Assembly (NCBI RefSeq): GCF_000155595.1
Contig: NZ_DS989904.1
Coordinates: 2,138,212-2,202,211, forward strand
Source: Synechococcus sp. PCC 7335
GTDB lineage: Bacteria; Cyanobacteriota; Cyanobacteriia; Phormidesmidales; Phormidesmidaceae
Direction of reading: 5' to 3'
DNA: 64,000 nt
The position numbers and the translations under genes were made by a program. Of the stretch, positions 37,533 to 46,667 are shown one piece after another; within the stretch, counting starts at the first letter, position 1; each line of letters opens with the position of its first letter. The notes under the pieces were generated by a model, which saw nothing but the letters and a program-made list of their open reading frames with translations, was not told the origin of the DNA and did not search any database.

Positions 37533-38786
37533 TCAGGTAGATGCCACTAATTTCTTAATAGACGTTTGAACCAGGTTCGCAAATCGCTCGAATGAGTATT
37601 CTTTGACTACGGTCTGATGGCCTTTAGCCGCCATTTTGGCGCGCAAGTCAGGATTGCCCAGTAGATAAATACACCCTTCGATTAGGTCTGCTTCAGTAGC
37701 AGCCACCCAAAGGGATTCTTTGTGCTTAAGGTTGTCATATCCGTATTGAGCATGGTCCGTGATGACGGCTGTCCGCTGATAAAATAAGGTTTCTAACACT
37801 TTGATCTTAGTACCGCCCCCTTCAAACAAAGGTGCTATTGTGAAGGCCGAATTTTGATATTCCTCTGCGAGATCATCTACAAATCCAACAATCTCGACGT
37901 TTGGAATGTGATAGAATTTAGCCTTTGCGGCTTGCCAGTTGCCAGATCCCACAATCCTCAAGGTGGCATCTTCTACTGCTGCGTGAATCTTTGGCCAACA
38001 GTTCAAGATAAAGCGCTCAACACCCTCTGCATTTACTCTATGGGCGTAGCTACCTACAAACAAGACCGTCTTAGACGATTGATTTTCCTCAAAGGCTTCT
38101 CGAGCGCTGCTATTCAACGTGTAAGGAATATTAGGCAGAATAGATTTAGAGGGATGGTCGACTTCTTGTGCATCTGCTTCACTGGTAAGCCATACATGAT
38201 CGCAATACGGTAACAGCTCTGCGGTAACGGCCTGCGTCTGCCGGAAGTACGATTGGAAAAACGCCCTTTGAACTGGATTGAGTCCAGGTAGATTCAACCG
38301 AGACTTATAGACGACATCGTCGCGATCATCTATATCTAAAACAAGCGGCGCTTTTTTAGCATGAAGCGCACCTGAGCGAACCGTTGGCCGCAGGTATCGG
38401 CCTACCACTAGATCATAATCGGTTTTACTTTGAAGGTCTTCTAGCACCTGCTGAACGTTTTTGTCAGGCTCGTACATGAATTTCTTAGCCCCTAGGCGGA
38501 TGGCGATCGCATCAATTCTTTTTGGACTCAACGGTCTTAAGAACCGCCACAACCCTAATTCCGAACGTTCACCGGGTTTAGCAATATGCAAAGCATTCAC
38601 GCCAGGGAAAAACGCTATAAACTTCTCGTACTTCACATCTCCTACGAGCAGAACATCGACGCTACCTAACGTTTTTAGCGTATTAAAGATAAGTGACGTC
38701 CGCTGACCCGCGCCAGTCACAGGTCTGCAAGCATAAGTCGGCGAGACCAATAGAAACTTGAAAGAGCGATCGGTAGGCATTGTCAT
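37533..38786 (-). CDS. Glycosyltransferase (GT4-like)
   Basis: A 417-residue GT-B-type glycosyltransferase. The N-terminal domain begins with FLLVSPTYACRPVTGAGQR; an APLVLDIDDRDD segment lies mid-protein, and the donor domain has VLFVGSYAHRVNAEGVE, EIVGFVDDLAEEY and PLFEGGGTKIKVLE, where a Gly-rich loop replaces the usual E-x7-E region as in the GT4 subgroup of the Glyco_trans_1_4 kind. It is the last gene of a minus-strand trio (40698 to 37533) with a GT-A glycosyltransferase and a sulfotransferase, gaps of about 55 bp suggesting one operon. Confidence 0.85.
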   Translation of the reverse strand: MTMPTDRSFKFLLVSPTYACRPVTGAGQRTSLIFNTLKTLGSVDVLLVGDVKYEKFIAFFPGVNALHIAKPGERSELGLWRFLRPLSPKRIDAIAIRLGAKKFMYEPDKNVQQVLEDLQSKTDYDLVVGRYLRPTVRSGALHAKKAPLVLDIDDRDDVVYKSRLNLPGLNPVQRAFFQSYFRQTQAVTAELLPYCDHVWLTSEADAQEVDHPSKSILPNIPYTLNSSAREAFEENQSSKTVLFVGSYAHRVNAEGVERFILNCWPKIHAAVEDATLRIVGSGNWQAAKAKFYHIPNVEIVGFVDDLAEEYQNSAFTIAPLFEGGGTKIKVLETLFYQRTAVITDHAQYGYDNLKHKESLWVAATEADLIEGCIYLLGNPDLRAKMAAKGHQTVVKEYSFERFANLVQTSIKKLVAST

Positions 38787-38841
38787 GATAGTTATGTAGG
38801 CCTCTAGAGTTGAGTAGGTTGCCTAGAGAGAAAGAATGCCC

Positions 38842-39651
38842 TTAGGAAGGGACATCATAGATTCCATACTCCTGGATTAGCGCGGCACTCTTTTTTTGTG
38901 AAACGATAGCTTTGAAAAGCTTTCTAAGATAAAACAATATAAACGCTTTTGGCGTTTGACCATATCTTTTTAAGAGTACTCCCTGCGAAGCCCACATGTT
39001 ATCGCCGTGGTTAGTGATATACACAGCGCCTGGGAAAGGCAGTGGTGATAGGGAAAACCCTTGCTCTTTGACAAACTTTTGAACATCTTGGTGATGTAAG
39101 AACCTAGGACTAATTTCTTCAAGCGAAGTTGTTTGAGCTATCTTTTCTAGAATGTCAAATCTGACAATATGAGAAGAGCCACACTTTCCATAAAACCGAT
39201 GCTTGATAGGAAATAGCTGTCCATTTCCCTCAAAGTACTCAAAGCCTCTATCGATGTACCAGCCAGGTTCAGATTTGTGCTGTTCAACAAACGCCGCTAA
39301 GGAATTAGAAACTAAGTCATCTGCGTCCATCAACATGATGTGAGAAGGCTGAACTTGCTGAGCGTGCAAAATGCCTTGCAAGATTTTTCGATGCTTATCC
39401 CTTCTCGCCTCTCGCATCGGGAACTCATCCTCATAGTTAATCGGCTTTGGAGTGGCAAAATCTACGCTTAAAAACTCGATAGCAGGATGCTGGAACTCAA
39501 GCGAGGGCTGCTCATGACAAACGACTAAAACTTTGAAGTCCGAACTCGTTTGAGCACATATCGACTTGAGCGATCTTTCTAGCAGCATGCATGTGTTTTC
39601 CCATGAGTTCGACATCTTTGAACTTTTCAGGGGCACTAAGAATAAAAGCAT
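38842..39651 (-). CDS. Glycosyltransferase family 2-like protein
   Basis: A 269-residue GT-A-like protein. It opens with LFLVPLKSSK and carries ERSLKSICAQTSSDFKVLVVC, a typical GT2 first alpha/beta unit; LMDADDLVS supplies the DxD-type metal-binding motif at about residue 112. The C-terminal half (HHQDVQKF, YITNHGDNM) has residues resembling the acceptor-side loop of bacterial GT2 enzymes. It is the middle gene of the minus-strand trio, between a sulfotransferase and a GT-B enzyme. Donor and acceptor unknown. Confidence 0.8.
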   Translation of the reverse strand: MLLFLVPLKSSKMSNSWENTCMLLERSLKSICAQTSSDFKVLVVCHEQPSLEFQHPAIEFLSVDFATPKPINYEDEFPMREARRDKHRKILQGILHAQQVQPSHIMLMDADDLVSNSLAAFVEQHKSEPGWYIDRGFEYFEGNGQLFPIKHRFYGKCGSSHIVRFDILEKIAQTTSLEEISPRFLHHQDVQKFVKEQGFSLSPLPFPGAVYITNHGDNMWASQGVLLKRYGQTPKAFILFYLRKLFKAIVSQKKSAALIQEYGIYDVPS

Positions 39652-39705
39652 TTCTTAACTGTTGTAAGTTAGAGGATGAAGAGTTGACGCTCAATGACTA
39701 ATCGC

Positions 39706-40698
39706 TTAACGACTAATCAAGTTATCGACAAAGGTTTTATCCGGCCTTGATCTCGTTCCATAGATTTTATCAAGGCCAAAGCGACTAAGTATATCCATGC
39801 CGCGATCAATTTGAGCAGAAGACAGTTCGTTCTTCCACGTTTCGATAGGAGATTTCCCCAAAAGGATATTGTTATCTTTACCAGGCGTCTGACTGGGTTT
39901 GCGTATCTTAGCTAGCAGTTTAGGCTCTAACGTCACAGACTGACTTTCAAAAAGATAGCCGAAGAGATTAGCGAGTTCTTTTTCAGGTTCCTCAAAAAGA
40001 TCTTCATAGAACAGAACATAGGCATCCCTTCGATTTAGCTGCCGAAACGGTACATAGTGAATAATGCTCCAGATCAGTATTTGTCTTTCTATGAAGTCGT
40101 CGCCAACCTGCTCAATAACTTCTCTAAAAGGCGCTAGGTGATCGTCTACTAGCGCTGGTTGAGATAGAAAATCACTAGGGTCCGTCATCCAAACCCCTCG
40201 AGTTCTTTTCTGTTTGGAAAGCGCGACTGCGAACGGATTACGAATCACGAAAACAGGCTTTACATGGGGTAGATTTCGCTTGACCCAGGCAATCACTAGA
40301 TTGGCAAAAATATCCTTGATTAAGAGTCCCTTGTATAGAAAGCGCTTATTGAGCGCATCTGGTCGCTCGTGATAGAACCTACCGCTAAAAATAGATTCTA
40401 GGACTTTGGTTTCATCAGGAGCAGCCTGATCAGCCCTTAGGTAGTGATGCATCTGAAATGATTCAAGGCCACTGACCAGTGCCGGATGAAACGGCTCGAA
40501 CATCTCTCGGTAGTGGCCGTGCCAGTTGATTAGATTAGACACCCAGGTGGTGCCGCTGCGGCCATCACCCACTAGCCAAACTGCTTCTTGGTAGTTGCCT
40601 AGAAGGTAGTTAAGTCTAATAATCGCTTGCTTAGTGAGCTGCTTAGCCCTGGAAGAAAGATCGCCGTAGATGCTTGGGTTGAAGAGCGCCGGACTCAT
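39706..40698 (-). CDS. Sulfotransferase family protein
   Basis: A 330-residue sulfotransferase with the phosphosulfate loop GDGRSGTTW at residues 44-52 and a PVFVIRNPFAVALSK 3'-phosphate-binding segment; DAYVLFYEDLFE is the following core strand. It heads the minus-strand trio and is divergent from the GT4 gene at 40950 across 251 bp. Sequence around the loop (W-V-S-N-L-I-N-W-H) differs from all other sulfotransferases in the window, so it was probably acquired or diverged independently. Confidence 0.87.
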   Translation of the reverse strand: MSPALFNPSIYGDLSSRAKQLTKQAIIRLNYLLGNYQEAVWLVGDGRSGTTWVSNLINWHGHYREMFEPFHPALVSGLESFQMHHYLRADQAAPDETKVLESIFSGRFYHERPDALNKRFLYKGLLIKDIFANLVIAWVKRNLPHVKPVFVIRNPFAVALSKQKRTRGVWMTDPSDFLSQPALVDDHLAPFREVIEQVGDDFIERQILIWSIIHYVPFRQLNRRDAYVLFYEDLFEEPEKELANLFGYLFESQSVTLEPKLLAKIRKPSQTPGKDNNILLGKSPIETWKNELSSAQIDRGMDILSRFGLDKIYGTRSRPDKTFVDNLISR

Positions 40699-40787
40699 AT
40701 GGAAATAATCCTGACTAACTGATACCTTTCCATGAATAATCGATACTTCGCCATATCATTTCGTTGTTAACATACCGACTCTCTATT

Positions 40788-40813
40788 CTGTAAGCTTAAA
40801 CTGTAAGCTTAGA
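40788..40813. repeat. 13-bp tandem duplication in a divergent promoter region
   Basis: CTGTAAGCTTAAA is followed by CTGTAAGCTTAGA (one mismatch) between divergent genes. Confidence 0.9.
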
Positions 40814-40949
40814 AGCGTAAAGTTCCCCCTTCCAACAGCAAGACTTCAATCTTTGGTGAGAGCTTGAAGTTTATAACGGCTTTGAAGACTTTAGCTCAAA
40901 GAATGTTAGGGAAGTATAACCAATACCCATAGGGGAGACCTAAACGAAA

Positions 40950-42116
40950 ATGGAACGTGTAAATGCGGTATCTGCCTCCATTGTCTGTGTTGGAAATGCG
41001 TGGTTTCCTACTGCACCAGGAGGGTTAGACCGTTATGTCTATGAGCTAGCGTATAATCTGTCTTTTAAGGACGATGTGGAGCTCTGCGGTGTAGGGCTAC
41101 CCGAGTCAGCCGCAGACTTTCCGGTGGCGCTGACTAATTTGGCAGATCCAGAGTGCTCCCTCTGGCAGCGATTTAGACAGAGTCGAGCTAACTATCTAAA
41201 CAGCCCTTTGAGGAAGTTAGGTGCAGTAGATGCGATTAATCTTCACTTTGCACTCTATAGTTTTCCACTGATGAAATTGTTTCCTGCTTCAGTGCCGATT
41301 ACGTTCAATTTTCACGGCCCTTGGGCGCTAGAGAGTGATAAGGAAGGGGCAAGTGCACTTGGGATAATTGTGAAGCGTTGGATTGAGCAGCAGGTCTATC
41401 GGCGCTGTGACCGGTTTATTGTGCTCAGTAAAGCGTTTGGGCAAATATTGCACGAATCGTATCGGGTACCTTGGCACAAGATTCACGTTATTCCAGGTGG
41501 AGTGAATACTGAATGGTTTCAAATGAGTTGCGATCGCGCCTCGGCCCGCACCCAATTGAACTGGCCACAGGATCGCTTCATTTTGTTTACTCCCCGTCGC
41601 TTGGTTCATCGTATGGGGCTAGATAACTTAATAGAAGCACTAGCGGAGATTGCAAAGACTACGCCAGAGGTTTGGCTAGCAATTGCCGGTAAAGGACCGC
41701 TGCGATCGCAGCTAGAAGAACAAGTACAAAGCTCAGGATTAGAGGATAATGTGCGCTTTCTAGGCTTTTTGCCTGAAGCGGACTTACCTATCGCTTATCA
41801 GGCCGCCGATCTGACGGTTATGCCTAGTCAATCCTTAGAGGGATTTGGCCTAGTCTTGCTAGAATCTTTGGCTTGTGGAACACCCGCTATCTGCACACCC
41901 ATCGGCGGTATGCCAGAGGTGCTAAGTGATCTCTCGCCTAAGCTGATTACAGAAGCTGCTGATACACGTTCAATCACTCAGAGACTACAACAGGCAATTA
42001 CCGGAGAAATTGATCTGCCAGATAGGGCAAGCTGCCGTGACTACGCTGTCAGGAACTTCAGCTGGCCTACCATCACTCAAAGGGTTAGAGATATTCTATT
42101 GATGCCGGTCTCATGA
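40950..42116 (+). CDS. Glycosyltransferase family 4
   Basis: A 388-residue GT-B enzyme. The acceptor domain carries the GGLDRYVYELAYNL helix typical of GT4 proteins; the donor domain shows FTPRRLVHRMGLDNLIEA, FLGFLPEADLP and the E-x7-E signature in EGFGLVLLESLACGTPAIC. A purine-rich AGGGGAGA lies 12 bp before the ATG. It is followed 81 bp downstream by another GT4 gene on the same strand. Cytoplasmic; donor sugar unknown. Confidence 0.9.
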   Translation: MERVNAVSASIVCVGNAWFPTAPGGLDRYVYELAYNLSFKDDVELCGVGLPESAADFPVALTNLADPECSLWQRFRQSRANYLNSPLRKLGAVDAINLHFALYSFPLMKLFPASVPITFNFHGPWALESDKEGASALGIIVKRWIEQQVYRRCDRFIVLSKAFGQILHESYRVPWHKIHVIPGGVNTEWFQMSCDRASARTQLNWPQDRFILFTPRRLVHRMGLDNLIEALAEIAKTTPEVWLAIAGKGPLRSQLEEQVQSSGLEDNVRFLGFLPEADLPIAYQAADLTVMPSQSLEGFGLVLLESLACGTPAICTPIGGMPEVLSDLSPKLITEAADTRSITQRLQQAITGEIDLPDRASCRDYAVRNFSWPTITQRVRDILLMPVS

Positions 42117-42197
42117 ATAGGTCACTACTATTGCTTTAGCTATTTTGCTACCATAGCCGCCTTCACGTTTTGATAGTCCTTTAATAGACATCCTTCG

Positions 42198-43337
42198 ATG
42201 AAAATCTTGTTTCTAGATCAAAGCGGCACACCAGGAGGCGCTGAGCTTTGCCTATTAGATATTGCTAAGCCTTACCGCGACTCGACAGTAGGACTTCTGG
42301 CGGATGGACCTTTTCGAGAGCTACTGGCACAGCACGAAATCTCGACGACTGTGTTTACTACGCAGGCGATTAACGTTCGTAAGGAGAGCAATTTGCTTAC
42401 GAGCCTTCGTAGCCTGAGTCAGCTATTGCCGCTCGTACAGACCGTCGCAAAGGCGACTCGCAGCTACGACTTGATTTATGCCAACACACCAAAAGCGCTC
42501 GTCGTTGGTGCTTTGGCGAGTCTGCAAAGTCGGCGGCCGCTGGTATATCACCTACACGATATTATTTCACCCGATCACTTCAGCCGAATCAATCGCCTAC
42601 TGCTTGTGACGCTAGCAAATAGAGTTGCTAAGTTAGTGATTGCTAACTCTCAAGCCAGTCAAGCTGCTTTTGTTGCCGCTGGTGGTCGTTCGCAGCTTTG
42701 CCGGGTAGTTTACAACGGGTTTGACAGTCGTCAATATGCGATCGCGCCTTCAGAGATCCATCGTCTGCGAGCAAACTTAGCCCTGACGGAAGGCTTTTGG
42801 GTTGGTCATTTCAGCCGTCTTTCTCCTTGGAAAGGTCAGCACGTATTGTTGAAGGCACTGACGCTGTGCCCAAAGGATACCAAGGCTATCTTGGTAGGAG
42901 ATGCGCTTTTCGGAGAGGACGATTATGTCTTAGAACTTCATCGACAAGTTGAGCAGTTAGGCTTACAAGATCGCGTTAGGTTTCTTGGATTTCGCTCAGA
43001 TATTCCTCAGCTGATGAGCGCTTGTGATTTAGTTACGCATACCTCTACAGCGCCAGAACCGTTTGGTAGAGTCATCGTAGAGGCAATGCTGTGTGGAACG
43101 CCTGTGGTTGCAGCGGCGGCAGGTGGAGCGACAGAGCTAGTCGACGCTGGTAAGAATGGTTGGCTCTGTCCGCCAGACAATCCCGAGCTTTTAGCAAAGG
43201 CAATTTCAGCCTGCCGAAATCAGCCTGAGCAGTGCCAACAGATTGCTCAGGTTGCTCAAACGCAAGCGCGCGATCGCTTTGATGTATCAACTATCAACGC
43301 ACTAATCGCTCAGCACCTACAGAGCGTTGCCCCATGA
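42198..43337 (+). CDS. Glycosyltransferase family 4
   Basis: A 379-residue GT-B enzyme starting MKILFLDQSGTPGGAELCLLD, the nucleotide-sugar transferase loop of GT4 family members. HFSRLSPWKGQHVLL and RFLGFRSDIPQLM mark the donor domain and E-x7-E occurs in PFGRVIVEAMLCGTPVV. It follows another GT4 gene and converges with the HpsJ-like gene 58 bp downstream. HIP1 octamers occur inside the gene, in keeping with native cyanobacterial composition. Confidence 0.9.
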   Translation: MKILFLDQSGTPGGAELCLLDIAKPYRDSTVGLLADGPFRELLAQHEISTTVFTTQAINVRKESNLLTSLRSLSQLLPLVQTVAKATRSYDLIYANTPKALVVGALASLQSRRPLVYHLHDIISPDHFSRINRLLLVTLANRVAKLVIANSQASQAAFVAAGGRSQLCRVVYNGFDSRQYAIAPSEIHRLRANLALTEGFWVGHFSRLSPWKGQHVLLKALTLCPKDTKAILVGDALFGEDDYVLELHRQVEQLGLQDRVRFLGFRSDIPQLMSACDLVTHTSTAPEPFGRVIVEAMLCGTPVVAAAAGGATELVDAGKNGWLCPPDNPELLAKAISACRNQPEQCQQIAQVAQTQARDRFDVSTINALIAQHLQSVAP

Positions 43338-43395
43338 GCTAACCAGACAGCGCACTTGTTCAATCTGACAGGTTTAGCTTAGCCAAAGCATCAGC

Positions 43396-44220
43396 CTAAC
43401 GACGCGCCCAACCGGTTCCCTTCCAGATAGTAAAGAACAAAGCACCGGAGATGATTGCGCCGATATTCCACTTAACAGAGCGCTTAAATAATCTTCTGCG
43501 TCGATCCATCAGCGTATTGTTTGCATCGCGTTGCAAACTAGCCTCTCCCTCTGCCAGCGCGGTCTCTAACGCAGCTTTAGCCTCGCGTACGTCCTCCCTG
43601 CTCTCAACCGTAGGAGCTTCTCCACCTGAAATCGCTCCCAGTAAGCCCCTCACTTCATCTGGAGTTGTAGCGCTATTAAGCTCAACTCTCACAGCTTCAA
43701 GCTCGGCAATTCCTTGACTGAGCTGAACATCTAATCTCTGCTGGTTCTCTTCGTCGATGCGTACTGTGTTTAATACACCCATCGGAACTAAGAGGAAAAA
43801 CAAGACAGCAACAAGTAGCGATAGCCAGGAGAGTACTCTTAGCAAGAGCTTTACTCGCTTAGAACGGCCGCTGTTTTCGCCCAAAAACACAAGCCCTAAA
43901 CCAATTAAGGGGACTGGGACCCGTTCAACCAGCGCCCCCATTGTTTGAAATTCCCACGTTGGGTTCATAAATTGAGGAGGAATTACGATCTCTGCTAGGT
44001 CTAGAAGCGCTAGTAGCAGCAGTCCGTAGCCAACAAAACGCAGAACGCGTACGGACTGTAGCAGCCCTAGGCTAAATTCCCAAAGTGAGCCGACTCTACC
44101 GGCGATTACGCTATCAATCACACTACTATCAGCCGGGCTACGGCTGATCACTTTCCCATTTTCCGCCGAGGCTGAAGTGCCATTTTCCGCCGGAGCTGCA
44201 GTATCTTGAGTTGAAGTCAT
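43396..44220 (-). CDS. hpsJ: HpsJ-like membrane protein
   Basis: A 274-residue membrane protein with three hydrophobic segments in the first half (about residues 58-80, 95-115 and 127-148), a coiled-coil-like charged region (~155-240, rich in E, A and R) and a final hydrophobic segment near the C-terminus followed by WARR. This layout matches HpsJ-family proteins, named from the hormogonium polysaccharide locus of filamentous cyanobacteria and also found beside cyanobacterial exosortases. It lies 97 bp downstream of the exosortase partner gene on the same strand. The biochemical role is unknown; a part in polysaccharide secretion is inferred from family and context. Assignment is by recollection of family architecture, not by search. 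Confidence 0.65.
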   Translation of the reverse strand: MTSTQDTAAPAENGTSASAENGKVISRSPADSSVIDSVIAGRVGSLWEFSLGLLQSVRVLRFVGYGLLLLALLDLAEIVIPPQFMNPTWEFQTMGALVERVPVPLIGLGLVFLGENSGRSKRVKLLLRVLSWLSLLVAVLFFLLVPMGVLNTVRIDEENQQRLDVQLSQGIAELEAVRVELNSATTPDEVRGLLGAISGGEAPTVESREDVREAKAALETALAEGEASLQRDANNTLMDRRRRLFKRSVKWNIGAIISGALFFTIWKGTGWARR

Positions 44221-44317
44221 ATTGATAAGAGGTCAATGAAAATAGCAAAAGCCTTTCTAGTGCTGATAGCGATGCAACTATGGCTCGAACAAACAAAGCT
44301 GAGTAAGGAGGGGAGCT

Positions 44318-45061
44318 CTAGTGTCTTACGTATAACTGAGCTTGGCCCCATTGAAAAATATCTTGCCAGGTTGATTCCAGTAGCGAGCGGGTACTCACCG
44401 CTGAAGTGGATTGGGTTGGAATTGATAGCTCAGTAAGCAAACAGTCGTGATCGCCAGTAATACTCTCTCTCCCTGTGAGCCATCGCAGCATTGACCGGGG
44501 ACGAAGAAAGTACTGATAGCGATTACGGATGAATTGTTCTTGAGTAACTACACTCCCCCCTCTAGCATCAATTACCGCCTGTATAGAGTCTTCCCCAATT
44601 CCGCTGATATGTTTGTACGAACCGTGGGCTGTCTCATGAACTGATGATGCGTAACCTGCAGCGTTCTGCGTTTTAGCGCTATCGGCCTGCTCTTCATTGA
44701 CTCCGTCGCCACTTCCCTGGCTGCTCGACGCAGGGACCTCTGAAGGAGTCAGCTTCCGCCGTAAAAGCTGTTGGCAAGCTCTACCATTACGCCCATACCA
44801 AAGATCAACTATCATGGTACGTTCGTTCTGCAGGTATCGGTATTGTTGCCCTTGCTGGGGCACATCAGAACTGACTATCGGCTCTGTATCGATCGATTGC
44901 CAGCCTGAGAGAGGTATTTGAGCTGGGAAAAGAAAGGGTTCTGATTTTGCCTGCGTAGCCGATGGCCTCATAATTACCGCCGCTAGGGCAAAGTAGACAC
45001 CACCAAAACTAGCCAGCAACAAAAGATACCAAACAGATACCCATAATCCTTTAGGCTTCAT
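44318..45061 (-). CDS. Cyanoexosortase system-associated protein
   Basis: A 247-residue protein with one N-terminal transmembrane segment (VWYLLLLASFGGVYFALAAV) and a mostly extracytoplasmic body. Its start codon overlaps the exosortase stop in an ATGA arrangement, indicating translational coupling. Small single-span proteins coded directly after an exosortase are the defined partner family in cyanobacteria (EpsI-like role); the body contains a QYRYLQNERTMIVDLWYG strand reminiscent of EpsI-type domains. Function: presumed accessory in exosortase processing or polysaccharide export. Assignment rests mainly on position and layout. Confidence 0.75.
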   Translation of the reverse strand: MKPKGLWVSVWYLLLLASFGGVYFALAAVIMRPSATQAKSEPFLFPAQIPLSGWQSIDTEPIVSSDVPQQGQQYRYLQNERTMIVDLWYGRNGRACQQLLRRKLTPSEVPASSSQGSGDGVNEEQADSAKTQNAAGYASSVHETAHGSYKHISGIGEDSIQAVIDARGGSVVTQEQFIRNRYQYFLRPRSMLRWLTGRESITGDHDCLLTELSIPTQSTSAVSTRSLLESTWQDIFQWGQAQLYVRH

Positions 45062-45921
45062 AAGTCAATTCGCTGAGGTTTGCTCGCACCTTTATACGTT
45101 TGCCACTTGATCAGCAAGATATAGAAGCATCCAAAAAGCAATACCGTCAGCATCGAAAAAATTAAAGAGCCTCCACCCAAATGCCAATAATCGAAAGCTT
45201 CTTCTGTGCTGTTCGCAACTAATATAGCCAGTAAAGCCACTCGAACGGCATTCACAAAGAATCCTAAGCACACTGCTACAAGAACAGAAAGCACCCTCTT
45301 GGAGCGACTGAGCGGAAGAAAAACACTAAATATGACAGCAATTCCAAGCATATACAGCATATTTGCTAACCCAGAACAGCCACGATAAACCTCAACGCTT
45401 CCGCCTGGCAGGTGAATGTAAACACCCTTTAGAGCAGCATCAAAGCCCACGTACCAAAGCATAAAGGCAGACACCTTTGCTGTGATTATAGAGATGTCTA
45501 TGAATCTCCCTATGAAAAGCTGGGGGAGCCCCAAGAAAAATAGAATAAGTAAGACATCCTTAAACTGCCCTAATCGACGCCAGCCTGAAGCTAGCAAGGC
45601 AACTTCTAGCATAGAGAAGAAGGGAAAGATTAGCAGCACAGCCTCAGTAGGTAGGGAAACCGTCCTAACTAACATTACCGTCACTATCAATAGGCCAATG
45701 CTGCCAGAGACAGGATCACTACCGAATAAGAGCTTTTGTCGTTTTTGCCAGAGTAAGTAGAGACAGCCGCCCCAGAAAAGCAGTCCGTTGCCAAACAAGC
45801 TTTCGTTGTCAATGCGATCGACTAGCATCAAGTAGACAACTGCCAGCCCGGCCACAGTCCCTATCAAATACAGATAAAAGAACTTACTTGACCGGGCTGG
45901 CGTTAGAACGAAACGTTCCAT
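45058..45921 (-). CDS. Cyanoexosortase (EpsH-type transpeptidase)
   Basis: A 287-residue polytopic membrane cysteine protease/transpeptidase that recognises PEP-CTERM proteins. ATG 45921 is used; the codon before it is TTG. The exosortase catalytic triad is present: Cys182 in VYRGCSGLANM, Arg227 in VNAVRVALLA and His247 in DYWHLGGG, all at membrane boundaries. About eight hydrophobic segments are visible. It is the first of a coupled pair with its partner protein and lies 35 bp downstream of the PEP-CTERM substrate gene. The presence of an HpsJ-like gene favours the cyanoexosortase A group, but the A/B subtype cannot be settled by eye. Confidence 0.88.
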   Translation of the reverse strand: MERFVLTPARSSKFFYLYLIGTVAGLAVVYLMLVDRIDNESLFGNGLLFWGGCLYLLWQKRQKLLFGSDPVSGSIGLLIVTVMLVRTVSLPTEAVLLIFPFFSMLEVALLASGWRRLGQFKDVLLILFFLGLPQLFIGRFIDISIITAKVSAFMLWYVGFDAALKGVYIHLPGGSVEVYRGCSGLANMLYMLGIAVIFSVFLPLSRSKRVLSVLVAVCLGFFVNAVRVALLAILVANSTEEAFDYWHLGGGSLIFSMLTVLLFGCFYILLIKWQTYKGASKPQRIDL

Positions 45922-45956
45922 CAAAGTATCCTAGAACCAAACTATTCCAAGACTAG

Positions 45957-46667
45957 TTAGACGACATCATCAGACTTCTCAGCACCTGATTTATCAAGCT
46001 CTCGCTTGCCAACACCTAGAAGGCCAACTGCCGCTAGCGTCCCTAGAATTGTCAAAGGCTCAGGCACAGGTTCGCCTACAGTCAAATCGTAATCGAAGCT
46101 TGTTCCCTCTACTTGAGAAGCAGAGAAGAAGCCAGTGCCAGTGCTAAAGAATTCGCCATCAAGCTTGAAACTGCCAGTGAACGCAGAAGCTAGCTCAAGA
46201 GAATCCGATGTCTTTGTCCTTTCAAAAGGCGTCTCGTCCAAATCAAAGGTTAGCATGCCAGTCTTACCACCCAGGCTAACTGTGCCAAACTTGATAAAGT
46301 CGGAAATAGCAGAAGCAGAGTATGCTCCTGAATCATCCTTCATTATCTTTATTTTTGCAATTTCAGGGTTCATGGAAGGCGTAGCACCCGAGAAACTACC
46401 CGTAGTGCTCACATCAATATCTCCCCAAAACTTAATGGGCGCCATTGCAGGCGCTGCTGCTTTAGGTCTGCCGACTCGAGTATCACCCGATAGCTCATAG
46501 CCACCCTTCAAAGACTGAGCTTGAGCCGGAGCAGTAGCGACCAAGGCCGCACCCAGCAGAGCGGTACCTAAGAATACAACCTTTGATAGAGCGTTCACGA
46601 TCAGATTGCCCGGTCCGCGTTCGGAGGGCTGGAGAGCACTACTTGATGGTGTGATTGTTTGCTGCAT
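45957..46667 (-). CDS. PEP-CTERM sorting domain protein
   Basis: A 236-residue secreted protein and the probable local exosortase substrate. The N-terminus has an unusually long polar lead, then a hydrophobic core (VVFLGTALLGAALVA) and an AQAQS cleavage-like site near residue 52. The C-terminus carries the PEP-CTERM signal: VPEPLTILG at about residue 201, a hydrophobic stretch and a basic GKREL, then an unusually long acidic tail (SGAEKSDDVV) beyond the arginine. The mature part is rich in beta-strand and Ser/Thr. It is 35 bp upstream of the exosortase on the same strand and divergent from the export gene. Confidence 0.85.
   Translation of the reverse strand: MQQTITPSSSALQPSERGPGNLIVNALSKVVFLGTALLGAALVATAPAQAQSLKGGYELSGDTRVGRPKAAAPAMAPIKFWGDIDVSTTGSFSGATPSMNPEIAKIKIMKDDSGAYSASAISDFIKFGTVSLGGKTGMLTFDLDETPFERTKTSDSLELASAFTGSFKLDGEFFSTGTGFFSASQVEGTSFDYDLTVGEPVPEPLTILGTLAAVGLLGVGKRELDKSGAEKSDDVV

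Noticed and set aside
44236..44436. 66-codon plus-strand open frame
   Set aside because: Runs antisense into the well-supported exosortase partner gene and has no Shine-Dalgarno site or homology I can recognise.
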